From assembly GCA_003241695.1 (NCBI GenBank), contig QFPN01000010.1:1-64000 (forward strand): a stretch of DNA of 64,000 nt, read 5' to 3'. Shown in pieces: positions 56,022 to 64,000 of this stretch. The translations under genes and the position numbers were made by a program. This DNA comes from Ancylobacter novellus. Its GTDB lineage: Bacteria; Pseudomonadota; Alphaproteobacteria; Rhizobiales; Methylopilaceae. Below the pieces are notes generated by a model. The model ran no database searches, had not been told where the DNA came from, and saw only the letters and a list, made by a program, of their open reading frames with translations. Each line of letters begins with the position of its first letter. Positions within the stretch are counted from its first letter, which is position 1.

Positions 56022-56203
56022 CGATGCCCCCCTGGCCGACCCCGACCAACATCCTAAGAGTGCATTTTTATAAATGCACAATCTAGGGTGTATAGAATGA
56101 AAACCACAACCACAAGGATGCGCGGCGCCTATTTTCCTCCTTTGCGGGCTGGCAGAAGCCGATCCGAGGTCGATTGCGCATGATTTTTATATTTATGTTC
56201 GAC

Positions 56204-57049
56204 CTAACCACACCCAATCGATGCAACCAGGCGCCGCCACCGCGCGCCGATCAAATGCGCATAAGGCCATATGATCACGAGAGAAATCGTCGCCTCTCGT
56301 TCGATCGCGACCGTTCCGGCGCTCACGCGCGCGACGATCCGATGGTGTGGGGACCGATCGGACAGGTAGGCTCTTACATGCCCGAGGCGCCGGTCGTCGG
56401 AAGGCGACCGTCCGATCGCGATCGCGTGGTCGATCACGTCACGGTCCGCCGCTGTCAGCGACGGGATCAGGTCAAGGCTCTCATCCGCCCCGCTTCTCGG
56501 CGCAACGCCGGCGGAGCGCGTCACGACGGTGAAGACGGTTTCGAGCCTGCGACGTTCCGGGCCAGACCGCAGACAGGGACGCAGCAGCGTCGCCGCGCCC
56601 GGCAGCCTGGCGTCGCGCGCGCGGGCGTCGCGGAACGCTTCCAAAACCTCGGCGCGAAGCGTCTCGTCGAACGTGAGGCCCGCGACCGCGGCTTCCACGA
56701 GCTCCGGACGCCCGGCGTTCAGGTCGATCCGGTCGCTTTCCGCGACGGCGGACAGCGCGACCTCCAGCCCGTCGAACCGCCAGATCGCGGGGTGCGATTC
56801 AGTCGCCGAAAAGGCTTCGAGCGGGTCCTCCGCAACCATCGAGCCGTAGACCGCCCGCGCCGCCCCCGCTTGCGCGACGTTCCTGGCGCGCGCGGCCTCC
56901 GCAAGTCCGGCGACTCCGGCCGCGCCAGCCTTCGCCTCGATCAGGATCGCGATCGCGCCCGCCGAGATCAGGCCGAGCAGCAGCAGCGTCATCACCAGCA
57001 CGAAGCCGGCTCGACCAGAAGCCCGGCGAGAGGCCGGTCGCGCGATCAT
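56204..57049 (-). CDS. gspK: Type II secretion minor pseudopilin GspK
   Basis: The 281-aa prepilin has a 15-aa leader and the motif AGFVLVMTLLLLGLISAG, then the large GspK domain with DRIDLNAGRPELVEAAVAGL and DESLDLIPSLTAADRDVI. ATG 57049 overlaps the gspJ stop. GspK caps the pseudopilus tip. A 182-bp gap with AT-rich sequence separates it from the RHS gene. Confidence 0.85.
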   Translation of the reverse strand: MIARPASRRASGRAGFVLVMTLLLLGLISAGAIAILIEAKAGAAGVAGLAEAARARNVAQAGAARAVYGSMVAEDPLEAFSATESHPAIWRFDGLEVALSAVAESDRIDLNAGRPELVEAAVAGLTFDETLRAEVLEAFRDARARDARLPGAATLLRPCLRSGPERRRLETVFTVVTRSAGVAPRSGADESLDLIPSLTAADRDVIDHAIAIGRSPSDDRRLGHVRAYLSDRSPHHRIVARVSAGTVAIEREATISLVIIWPYAHLIGARWRRLVASIGCG

Positions 57050-57708
57050 TCCTGAACGGTCCGCGCGACCGGCCTCTCGTCCTGGCACCGCGGCTCATGG
57101 GGCAGCATCGCGCAGGCTTCGGGCATTCGGCTGTAGGTCCGGACGACGATGTCGATCGAAGACCCGAGTTCCGGCATGTCGATGCGCAGAAGCACACCCA
57201 ACGGAAGGCGCGTCCCTTGCGGCCAGAGCGGTCGCCAGACCCCTGTCCCACCCCGCTCCGAACCGAAGTAGGACAACCCCAGAGCCTTTGCGCCGGAAAC
57301 GACCTCCTCCTCGCGCTGGCGTCCGCTTTCCGGATCGCGCCACCGGACGAGGAGCCGCGCTCCGCCGCCGCCCTTCTCGACCGAGAGCGTCATCGGCCGC
57401 GGCCTGTCGAAGGCCAGCATCTGCGGGCCGACGGTCATGAAGGTCGCCCGTTCGCTCGTCCAGACTTCCGGGCGTTCCAGGTCCTCCGAGAGATCCGGGA
57501 CCGCGCCATCGACGATCGCCCGCAGCAGCCGATCCGCCGCGACGACGTTTTCCCGCGCCGTGTTGGCGGCGCGTGCCCGGCTCTCGACATGCTGGATCAT
57601 CGACGTCAGCGTCGCGCCCGCCGTCACGACGAGACCCGCGACCGCCAACGCGACCAGCACATCGACCAACGAGAAGCCATCGCGGCCCTGAAGACGCCGC
57701 GCGGTCAC
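57046..57708 (-). CDS. gspJ: Type II secretion minor pseudopilin GspJ
   Basis: The 220-aa prepilin starts at GTG 57708, overlapping the gspI stop (GTGA). The 11-aa leader ends RDG before FSLVDVLVALAVAGLVVTAG. The C-terminal part (MTLSVEKGGGGARLLVRW) is typical of GspJ. It forms the tip complex with GspI and GspK. Confidence 0.85.
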   Translation of the reverse strand: MTARRLQGRDGFSLVDVLVALAVAGLVVTAGATLTSMIQHVESRARAANTARENVVAADRLLRAIVDGAVPDLSEDLERPEVWTSERATFMTVGPQMLAFDRPRPMTLSVEKGGGGARLLVRWRDPESGRQREEEVVSGAKALGLSYFGSERGGTGVWRPLWPQGTRLPLGVLLRIDMPELGSSIDIVVRTYSRMPEACAMLPHEPRCQDERPVARTVQE

Positions 57709-58115
57709 AGCGGCACGCCGACGAGCCGAAGGGTCTTCAACTCCACAGCCTCGGACGGCCATCGCTTCGGAGCGACCCTCACCTCGACCTGCAGCAGAGC
57801 GGCTTGCCCGCCGCCATCGAGCCCCGGTTCGACATAAGGAAAGATCCGAAGCGTCCAGGCCGAGTCGTCGGCCAGCCGACCGCCGAGATCCTGCAGCTTC
57901 AGCGCGACGTCCAGCCCGACGCGATTCAGGATCGCCTCGGCGGCGAGCGTCGCCCTCAGACGCGCCGTCGCGCGCTCGCCGCGCTCCCCGTTCGAGCCGA
58001 CGACCATCAGGGCGACGGAAGCCACGCCCGCAAGGATCGAGAGCGCGACCAGCGCCTCGACAAGAGAGAAGCCATCATTTCTTGATATTGGCGATCTCCA
58101 AATTTCATTATACAT
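57705..58115 (-). CDS. gspI: Type II secretion minor pseudopilin GspI
   Basis: The 136-aa prepilin has a 15-aa leader ending NDG before FSLVEALVALSILAGVASVA. It is the first gene of the leftward gsp run. The AT-rich region 58090-58310 between it and divergent gspD probably holds both promoters. Confidence 0.85.
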   Translation of the reverse strand: MYNEIWRSPISRNDGFSLVEALVALSILAGVASVALMVVGSNGERGERATARLRATLAAEAILNRVGLDVALKLQDLGGRLADDSAWTLRIFPYVEPGLDGGGQAALLQVEVRVAPKRWPSEAVELKTLRLVGVPL

Positions 58116-58312
58116 TTTCTACAGTTTCTTAGCTTTCAAAATCATACTGAAACTAATAACTGAAAATATAGACATATTTAATCCATTAAAACAACCTTAG
58201 ATTGAAATTTTTATTGAAAATCGAATTTTGGCTGATACACGTTTTACGCGACCTTTGGCAGGCCGTAGCAATGGCCGCGGGCCGACGATCGCGCGCCGGA
58301 ACGAGTGCGGTC

Positions 58313-60436
58313 ATGCGGAACAGTCACGGCGCTTTGGTCATCGCCTTCAGCGTCTTGCTGGCCGCCTGCGCGACTGACGGGGCGGGACCGGACTCCGCCG
58401 AGGCCGACACCGGCTTTCTTGGAAGCGCGGGCGCCTCTCTCACGGCCGGGCGTCCCGCGTCACGGGGCGCGAGCGCCGCGCTCGGCGGTCATGGCGACAG
58501 GCGGCGCGGCTACACCGACCTCGCGACCGCCTCGCTCTCGCGGGCGGCGGAGGCCGGGCCCCGCGCAAGCCTCGGCGACGACGGCAGGACGGTCAGCCTC
58601 AACTTCGTCGACGCCGACGTCCAGGAGTTCGTCCGGATCGTGTTCGACGAGGTCCTGAAGGAGTCCGCGATCGTCGACCCCGGCGTTTCGGGCAAGATCA
58701 CAGTGCGCACCGTGCAGCCGGTCTCGAAGGCGTCCGCGGTCGAACTCGTCCGCAACGTGCTGCAGATGAACGGCGCGTCGCTGACGCGGAGCAACGGCGT
58801 CTACCGGATCGAAAAGGCCGCCGAGGGCCGGCGCGGGAAGCTCGGCGACGCCATGCGGGTGTTTCCGCTGCAGCACATCGACGCCGACCAGGCCCGCAGC
58901 GCCATCCAGTCGGTCGCCGGACAGGGCGCGGAGATCTTCTCCAACAAAGGCGGGCGCTTCCTCGTGGTCTCGGGCGCGCCCGCCGACCTCAACGCCGTCG
59001 AGCAGGTGCTCGCGAGCCTCGACGTCGACCAGATGGCGGGCATGTCGTTCGCGCTCGTTCCCCTCCAGGACGGCGGCGCGCAGGCGGTCGCGGGCGAGCT
59101 CACCCAGATGTTCGGCCAGAGCGGGGCGCTCAAGGCGGTCCCCATCCAGCGCATGAACGCGCTGCTGCTGATCGGACGGACGCCAGCCGCCGTCGAGCGC
59201 GCCAAAGCATGGATCCGACGCCTCGATCAGGCGGGCCAGGACGAGCGCAAGGTGTTCGTCTACGCGGTCCAGAACCGCCGCGCCCAGGAGATCGCCAAGG
59301 TGCTGAACGGCATGCTGGGGGCCTCATCCGCCAGGAGCGGCGGGAGCCAGGAGCCGGCGTCGAGAACCGCGGTCGCGCCGACGGTGAAGACCACGTCCGC
59401 CTCGACGGACGGCGGCTTCGTCAATCCGCGGGTCGATCAGGTCTTCGCCGACGTCTCCGAAGGCGACGCCGAAGGATCCTCCGCGGCGGCGGCGGGCGCG
59501 GCGAGCGGCGGCCGCAGCCCGCTCTCGCGCGGAGAGGTGGCGGTGAGCGCGGACCTCTCGACCAACTCGCTCGTCGTCATCGCCAGGCCCGACGACTACC
59601 GCCTGGTCGAGGCCGCGATCCGCAGGCTCGACGTGCAGCCCGCCCAGGTCATCATCGAGGCCACGATCTTCGAGGTCCAGCTCAACGACACGCTTCGCCA
59701 CGGCGTGCGCTGGTTCTTCGAGCAGGGCAATCACGGCGCGATTCTGACCGACGCCAACAACGGAAGCCTCGGCCCGACCTATCCGGGCTTCAACTACATC
59801 TTCCAGGTTCCGAAGGCCCGCATCGTGCTCAACGCGCTCGAATCGATGACGCGGCTCGAAGTGATCTCCTCGCCGGCCCTCACCGTGCTCGACAACCAGA
59901 CCGCGACGCTGAAAGTGGGCGACCAGGTGCCGATCGCCACCCGCTCGGCCCAAAGCACCACCAATCCCGACGCGCCGATCGTCAACGACATCGAGCTCAA
60001 GGACACCGGCGTCATCCTCTCGGTGACGCCGCGCGTGAACGCCGGCGGACTGGTGCAGCTCGACATCAGCCAGGAGGTCAGCGACGTGGTCGAGACCACG
60101 ACCTCGTCGATCAACTCGCCGACGATCCGCCAGCGCTCGGTCAACAGTTCGGTGGCCGTCCAGAGCGGAACCGAGATCATCCTCGGCGGCCTGATCTCCC
60201 GCCGCAGCGAAACCGGCCGCTCAGGCCTGCCGCTGCTGAAGGACATCCCCGTCCTCGGCGAGGCCTTCACCTCGAACGCCACCCGCGGACAGGCGCGCAA
60301 CGAACTGCTGATCATCATCCGTCCGGTCGTGATGTCGAACCAGACCGACGTCCTCGCCGTCACCCAGGAGATCAAAGCCCGGATGCAGGGGCTGCCTGCG
60401 CCGGCGCGCGGAAACGTCGTCAAAGCGAAGTACTAG
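58313..60436 (+). CDS. gspD: Type II secretion outer-membrane secretin GspD (lipoprotein)
   Basis: The reading has N0-N3 domains: SLNFVDADVQEFVRIVFDEV (N0), NAVEQVLASLDVDQ, KVFVYAVQNRRAQEIAKVLN and LVVIARPDDYRLVEAAIRRL, then the secretin domain with VQSGTEIILGGLISRRSE and PLLKDIPVLGEAF. The ATG at 58313 gives a lipoprotein signal with lipobox LLAAC; 58271 (ATG) and 58202 (TTG) are earlier in-frame options. GspD is divergent from gspI. Confidence 0.9.
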   Translation: MRNSHGALVIAFSVLLAACATDGAGPDSAEADTGFLGSAGASLTAGRPASRGASAALGGHGDRRRGYTDLATASLSRAAEAGPRASLGDDGRTVSLNFVDADVQEFVRIVFDEVLKESAIVDPGVSGKITVRTVQPVSKASAVELVRNVLQMNGASLTRSNGVYRIEKAAEGRRGKLGDAMRVFPLQHIDADQARSAIQSVAGQGAEIFSNKGGRFLVVSGAPADLNAVEQVLASLDVDQMAGMSFALVPLQDGGAQAVAGELTQMFGQSGALKAVPIQRMNALLLIGRTPAAVERAKAWIRRLDQAGQDERKVFVYAVQNRRAQEIAKVLNGMLGASSARSGGSQEPASRTAVAPTVKTTSASTDGGFVNPRVDQVFADVSEGDAEGSSAAAAGAASGGRSPLSRGEVAVSADLSTNSLVVIARPDDYRLVEAAIRRLDVQPAQVIIEATIFEVQLNDTLRHGVRWFFEQGNHGAILTDANNGSLGPTYPGFNYIFQVPKARIVLNALESMTRLEVISSPALTVLDNQTATLKVGDQVPIATRSAQSTTNPDAPIVNDIELKDTGVILSVTPRVNAGGLVQLDISQEVSDVVETTTSSINSPTIRQRSVNSSVAVQSGTEIILGGLISRRSETGRSGLPLLKDIPVLGEAFTSNATRGQARNELLIIIRPVVMSNQTDVLAVTQEIKARMQGLPAPARGNVVKAKY

Positions 60437-60498
60437 AACGCGCCGCAGCCGACGCGAGGCTGGATGCGCGCCGCTTCGTCTGCTTCCGGCGGCGCGCG

Positions 60499-61164
60499 TC
60501 AGTCGTCCGGGCGGCGGCCCGTCAGCATGACGTCGAAATCGAGCGCGGACGTCTCGATGACGGCCTGCGTCCGGCTCGCGACGCCGAGCTTTCGCATGAT
60601 CTCGGAAATATGCGCCTTGATGGTCGATTCGCCGACATTGAGCTCGTAGGCGATCTGCTTGTTGAACTTGCCGCGCTTGACGAGCGACAGAACGCGCATC
60701 TGGGCCGGGGTGAGCGAGCGCAGGCGATCCTGCATGTCCTCGACCGACCGCCCCCCTCTGCCGACATTGGCGCGCCGATACTCCTTCGGCAGGAACACCC
60801 CGCCGCCCAGCACCTCGGCGATCGCCTCGGTCAGCAGCGCCTTGCCGGAGGCTTTGGGCACGAAGCCGGCCGCGCCGCAGCGGATCGCCTCATGGACGAT
60901 CTGCGGGTCGTCGAGGCCCGAAACCACGAGAATGGGCACGCGGGGGAATTGGGTCCGGATCCGGACCAGCCCGTCGAACCCGGTCACCCCCTGCATCGAG
61001 AGATCCAGAAGGATCATGTCGATGGTCCTGGAGCGCGCGATCACCTCGCAGGCAGCGGCCAGCGAATCCGCCTCCTCGACGATCGAGCCGGGGAACGCGA
61101 CATGCACCGTGGTGAGCAACGCTTCGCGGAAAAGCGGATGGTCGTCGATGATTGCGAAATGCAC
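60499..61164 (-). CDS. LuxR/NarL-type response regulator
   Basis: The 221-aa protein has a receiver domain (AIIDDHPLFREALLT; phosphoacceptor Asp54 in ILLDLSMQG; Lys in FVPKASGKALL) and a C-terminal LuxR helix-turn-helix (LTPAQMRVLSLVKRGKFNKQ, VGESTIKAHISEIMRKLG). The start is GTG 61164. No histidine kinase lies nearby. Placement next to xoxF recalls MxaB, a regulator of methanol dehydrogenase genes in Methylobacterium, but this is inference. Confidence 0.85.
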   Translation of the reverse strand: MHFAIIDDHPLFREALLTTVHVAFPGSIVEEADSLAAACEVIARSRTIDMILLDLSMQGVTGFDGLVRIRTQFPRVPILVVSGLDDPQIVHEAIRCGAAGFVPKASGKALLTEAIAEVLGGGVFLPKEYRRANVGRGGRSVEDMQDRLRSLTPAQMRVLSLVKRGKFNKQIAYELNVGESTIKAHISEIMRKLGVASRTQAVIETSALDFDVMLTGRRPDD

Positions 61165-61326
61165 GACCGAGACCCTCGCGCGACAGGATTCGACGCGGCT
61201 GATGCGACCGGTCCGATCCCCCTGCGGCTCACGGGGTTGGAGACGCGAGACCGCAGGGGGCGGCGGCAAGAGACGGCCCGAGGGATTGGGTCGGGCCTTC
61301 CCTCGGGCCTGCTTGGGCGTCCCGCT

Positions 61327-63087
61327 TCAGCGCGACGCCACTTCCTTCGGCAGCTTGAAGGCCCAGAACGAACCGCCCTGAGTAATGCCGGCGGTGGTCT
61401 TCGCGACCTCGCCGCCCCACAGCGGCACTGCGCCGCCCCAGCCGGCCGCGACGCCGACCCACTGTTCGCCGTCCTGCTCCCAGGTGATCGGGGTGGCGAC
61501 GACGCCGGTGCCGACCTGGAACTTCCAGACCTCTTCGCCGGTCTTGGCGTCGAAGGCCTTCAGGAAGCCTTCCGGCGTGCCGGTGAAGGTCAGGCCGCCG
61601 CCGGTGTTGAGCACGCCGCCCCACAGCGGCGCCTTGTTCTTGTACTCCCACACGATCTTGCCGGTCGCCGGGTCGATCGCCTTGAGCGAGCCGATGTGGT
61701 CCTCGAAGATCGGCTTGATGGTGAAGCCGGCGCCGAGATAGGCCGCGCCCTTCTTGTAGGAGACGGGCTCGTTGTGGATGTCCATGCCCCATTCATTCGA
61801 GGGCACGTAGAACAGCTTGGTGTCCGGGTTGTAGGACATCGGCATCCAGTTCTTGCCGCCGAGGAAGCTCGGCACGGCGAAGACGCTGTCGCCCTTCTTG
61901 CCGTCGGCCGACTTCGACGGGTCCTTCGGACGGAAGTTGTCGTCGTAGACCGGGCGGCCGTCGGGGCCGATCTCCTTGGCCCAGTTGATCTTCGACACGA
62001 ACGGCGTGCCGGAGATGAACTTCCCGTTGGTGCGGTCGAGCACGTAGAAGAAGCCGTTGCGGTCGGCGGTCGCGCCGGCCTTGATGGTCTTGCCGTCCTT
62101 CGTCAGGTCGAACGGAACGAACTCGTTCACGCCGTCGAAGTCCCAGCCGTCATGCGGGGTGGTCTGGAAGCCCCACTTGATCTCGCCGGTGTCCGGATCG
62201 ATCGCGAGGCGCGAGGCCGACCACTTGTTGTCGCCCGGACGCAGCCAGCTGTTCCACGGGCCGGGGTTGCCGGTGCCGTAGTAGATCAGGTTGGTCTCGG
62301 CGTCGTAGGTGCCGCCGTTCCAGGTGGCGCCGCCGCCGTATTTCCAGGTGTCGCCCGGCCAGGTCTCGTTGGTTTTGCCGGTCATGGTCGAGGGCTTGCC
62401 GTTGAGTTCGCCGACATGGCCCTCGATGACCGGGCGCTTCCAGACGATCTCGCCGGTCTTGGCGTCGCGCGCCTCGACGCGGCCCACGACGCCGAACTCG
62501 CCGCCCGACACGCCGGTGATGATCTTGCCCTTCACGATCATCGGAGCCGAGGTGAAAGAGAAGCCGGCCTTGAAGTCGTCGACGTCCTTCTTCCACACGA
62601 CCTTGCCGGTCTTGGCGTCGAGCGCCACGAGCTTGGCGTCGAGAGTGCCGAAGATGAACAGGTTGTCGTACAGCGCTCCGCCGCGGTTCACGACGTCGCA
62701 GCAGGGCAGGATGCCCTCGGGAAGACGGGCGTTGTACTCCCAGATCTTCTCGCCGGTGCGGCTGTTGATGGCCCAGGCGCGGCTGTAGGAGCCGGTGACG
62801 TAGAGCACGCCGTCCTTGACGAGCGCCTGGCTCTCCTGGCCGCGCTGCTTTTCGCCGCCGAAGGAGAACGAATAGGCCGGGATGAGGCTCTTGATGTTGT
62901 CGCGGGTCAGCGTCTTCAGCGGGCTGTAGCGCTGGCCCTGGTTGCCGAGGCCATAGGTGACGACGTCTTCGGTCGTCATGGCGTCGTTGGCGATGTCTTC
63001 GTCGGTCACCGCGAAGGCCGGCGCCGAAGCCCCGGCAAGAAGCGCCGCGACGCCAGCGGCGGCAAGCAATGTCGCTCTGAATGTCAT
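61327..63087 (-). CDS. xoxF: Lanthanide-type PQQ methanol dehydrogenase XoxF-like
   Basis: The 586-aa protein has a signal peptide ending APAFA and eight beta-propeller blades with tryptophan-docking motifs (AKTGKVVWKKDV, DPATGKIVWEYKN, DAKTGEEVWKFQ). The vicinal disulfide Cys129-Cys130 in LPCCDVV and the motif HDGWDFDGVNEF are present: Asp316 is catalytic and Asp318 is the extra lanthanide-ligating Asp that separates XoxF from calcium MxaF (Ala). It oxidises methanol in the periplasm and passes electrons to a cytochrome c. No xoxG is seen next to it. Confidence 0.9.
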   Translation of the reverse strand: MTFRATLLAAAGVAALLAGASAPAFAVTDEDIANDAMTTEDVVTYGLGNQGQRYSPLKTLTRDNIKSLIPAYSFSFGGEKQRGQESQALVKDGVLYVTGSYSRAWAINSRTGEKIWEYNARLPEGILPCCDVVNRGGALYDNLFIFGTLDAKLVALDAKTGKVVWKKDVDDFKAGFSFTSAPMIVKGKIITGVSGGEFGVVGRVEARDAKTGEIVWKRPVIEGHVGELNGKPSTMTGKTNETWPGDTWKYGGGATWNGGTYDAETNLIYYGTGNPGPWNSWLRPGDNKWSASRLAIDPDTGEIKWGFQTTPHDGWDFDGVNEFVPFDLTKDGKTIKAGATADRNGFFYVLDRTNGKFISGTPFVSKINWAKEIGPDGRPVYDDNFRPKDPSKSADGKKGDSVFAVPSFLGGKNWMPMSYNPDTKLFYVPSNEWGMDIHNEPVSYKKGAAYLGAGFTIKPIFEDHIGSLKAIDPATGKIVWEYKNKAPLWGGVLNTGGGLTFTGTPEGFLKAFDAKTGEEVWKFQVGTGVVATPITWEQDGEQWVGVAAGWGGAVPLWGGEVAKTTAGITQGGSFWAFKLPKEVASR

Positions 63088-63250
63088 GCCGTTCTCTCCC
63101 TGAGACGCTCCGTTCGGAGCGCAGAACCGGGCGGGCGCCTTGCTTTGACGGGCGCCTCCTCCCTCGTGGAAACGGACGTTAAACTCCTGGACGGACGTTG
63201 CTTATTGCCTTTAAGTACACCCTTATTAGAGATCTAACATATTGATTTCT

Positions 63251-64000
63251 TTAGTATCCGGAGGGCGGAGCGAAACTTGCCCCATGAGCCGCGAAGATCG
63301 CCTTCGTCTCTCCGCGCCCGGCAAGCGCGGCGATCGCCTCGCCGACCCGATAGCCGAGGTCGCGGCTGTCCGAACGCACCGCGCCGCAGAGTTCCCATTG
63401 CGGACGGATCAGGCCGGTTCCGGCGAGGTCCTTGATCTCGACGTCGACCGCCATGGCTTTCCAGACCGCGTTCTCGATCGCGGAGCGCGACCCTCCGAGG
63501 AAATCCGAGCGGCCCGCCACGAAGTCTTCCGCGGCCTCGTCGAAGGTGCGGAAATGCTTCGCGCTGTCCCGGAACACGCCGCCGTTCGCGAGCGCGATCA
63601 ACGCGTCCGCCGGGCTCGTTCCCTCGAGCGCGATGGTCCTGCCTTCTATGTCCTGCAGATCCTGGAAGCCGCCTTCGACCGTTCCTTTCCGGTAAGCGAT
63701 CGAGAGCTGCTGCCGCGCGTAAGGGGGCGTGAAGAAGACCTGCTCGTTGCGGATCTCGAGCTTCTTGTCGGCCGGCACGCTCAGCATCAGGTCGGCGAGC
63801 CCGGTGCCCGCGAGATCTCCGCGCCAGAGATTGAGCCGGAAATCGCCGTCGACGTTCTCCGACGCCTCGACGATCCGGATCTCCGCCTTCACGCCGATCT
63901 CGGCCGCGATCCGCTTCGCGAGATCGACGTCGATTCCGACGGGACCCTTGTCCGAATTGTCCGAGAACGGCGCGTTCTCGCGATAGAGCGCGACGCGCAG
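63251..64000 (-). CDS. xoxJ: XoxJ-like periplasmic binding protein (5' end outside window)
   Basis: The frame stays open from 63251 to the window edge, so the N-terminus is missing. It reads LRVALYRENAPFSDN and GPVGIDVDLAKRIAAEIG, as in SBP_bac_3 proteins, then LMLSVPADKKLEIRNEQVFF, and IALEGTSPADALIALANG. XoxJ is thought to assist XoxF maturation or activation. It precedes xoxF on the same strand with a 163-bp gap. Confidence 0.8.
   Translation of the reverse strand: MRVALYRENAPFSDNSDKGPVGIDVDLAKRIAAEIGVKAEIRIVEASENVDGDFRLNLWRGDLAGTGLADLMLSVPADKKLEIRNEQVFFTPPYARQQLSIAYRKGTVEGGFQDLQDIEGRTIALEGTSPADALIALANGGVFRDSAKHFRTFDEAAEDFVAGRSDFLGGSRSAIENAVWKAMAVDVEIKDLAGTGLIRPQWELCGAVRSDSRDLGYRVGEAIAALAGRGETKAIFAAHGASFAPPSGY

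Noticed and set aside
59209..63237. 1342-aa plus-strand open frame across gspD, the response regulator and xoxF
   Set aside because: It overlaps three genes with clear motifs in other frames and has no domain of its own.

Overview
The window reads as about 64 kb of chromosome from a GC-rich alphaproteobacterium, most likely a methylotrophic member of the Hyphomicrobiales. The gene order obgE-(vapBC)-proB-proA-nadD-rsfS-rlmH-envC-ctpA-deacetylase-rppH, the L21/L27 pair and a lanthanide-type (XoxF) methanol dehydrogenase with a XoxJ-like partner at the right edge point that way. The assignment is inferred from gene content, not from a 16S sequence.

Positions 1-16.4 kb form an accessory, defence-rich island. 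A decayed IS3-family element has cut off a Mrr-type restriction gene. A uracil-DNA-glycosylase-like gene follows. Next comes a divergent four-gene group around nucleotide chemistry: an Nmad2-domain protein and a 152-aa protein on one side, and a MazG-type pyrophosphohydrolase and a metallophosphoesterase fused to a thymidylate-synthase-like domain on the other. Then come a Hachiman system (hamA-hamB), a Septu-like ATPase/HNH pair (ptuA-ptuB), a decayed SDR gene, and a small basic protein preceded by an array of palindromic operators. A 15-bp palindrome recurs three times between these modules.

Positions 16-21.9 kb hold a leftward sulfide/persulfide operon: peroxiredoxin, ArsR repressor, two YeeE/YedE half-transporters, persulfide dioxygenase, a sulfurtransferase-flavoprotein fusion, a frameshifted TauE/SafE exporter and remains of cydA. 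An AT-rich palindrome sits at its promoter. Positions 22-25.8 kb hold a flippase-GNAT fusion coupled to a cupin-like protein.

Positions 26-43 kb are mainly housekeeping: acyl-CoA synthetase, RppH, divergent polysaccharide deacetylase, CtpA, EnvC, RlmH, RsfS, NadD, ProA, ProB, a VapBC module wedged between proB and obgE, a tandem GNAT protein, L27, L21, an EamA transporter, a YbaK-type deacylase and tRNA-Gly(GCC). Intergenic palindromic elements are frequent.

Positions 43.2-60.4 kb encode a type II secretion system: GspC-like, M, L, H, G, F and E, then K, J and I, with divergent gspD. The operon is split, in the same orientation, by a 2072-aa secreted RHS/SpvB-type polymorphic toxin with a C-terminal LHH (HNH-like) nuclease and its SUKH-type immunity gene. 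Positions 60.5-64 kb carry a LuxR-type response regulator, xoxF and the 3' part of a xoxJ-like gene.
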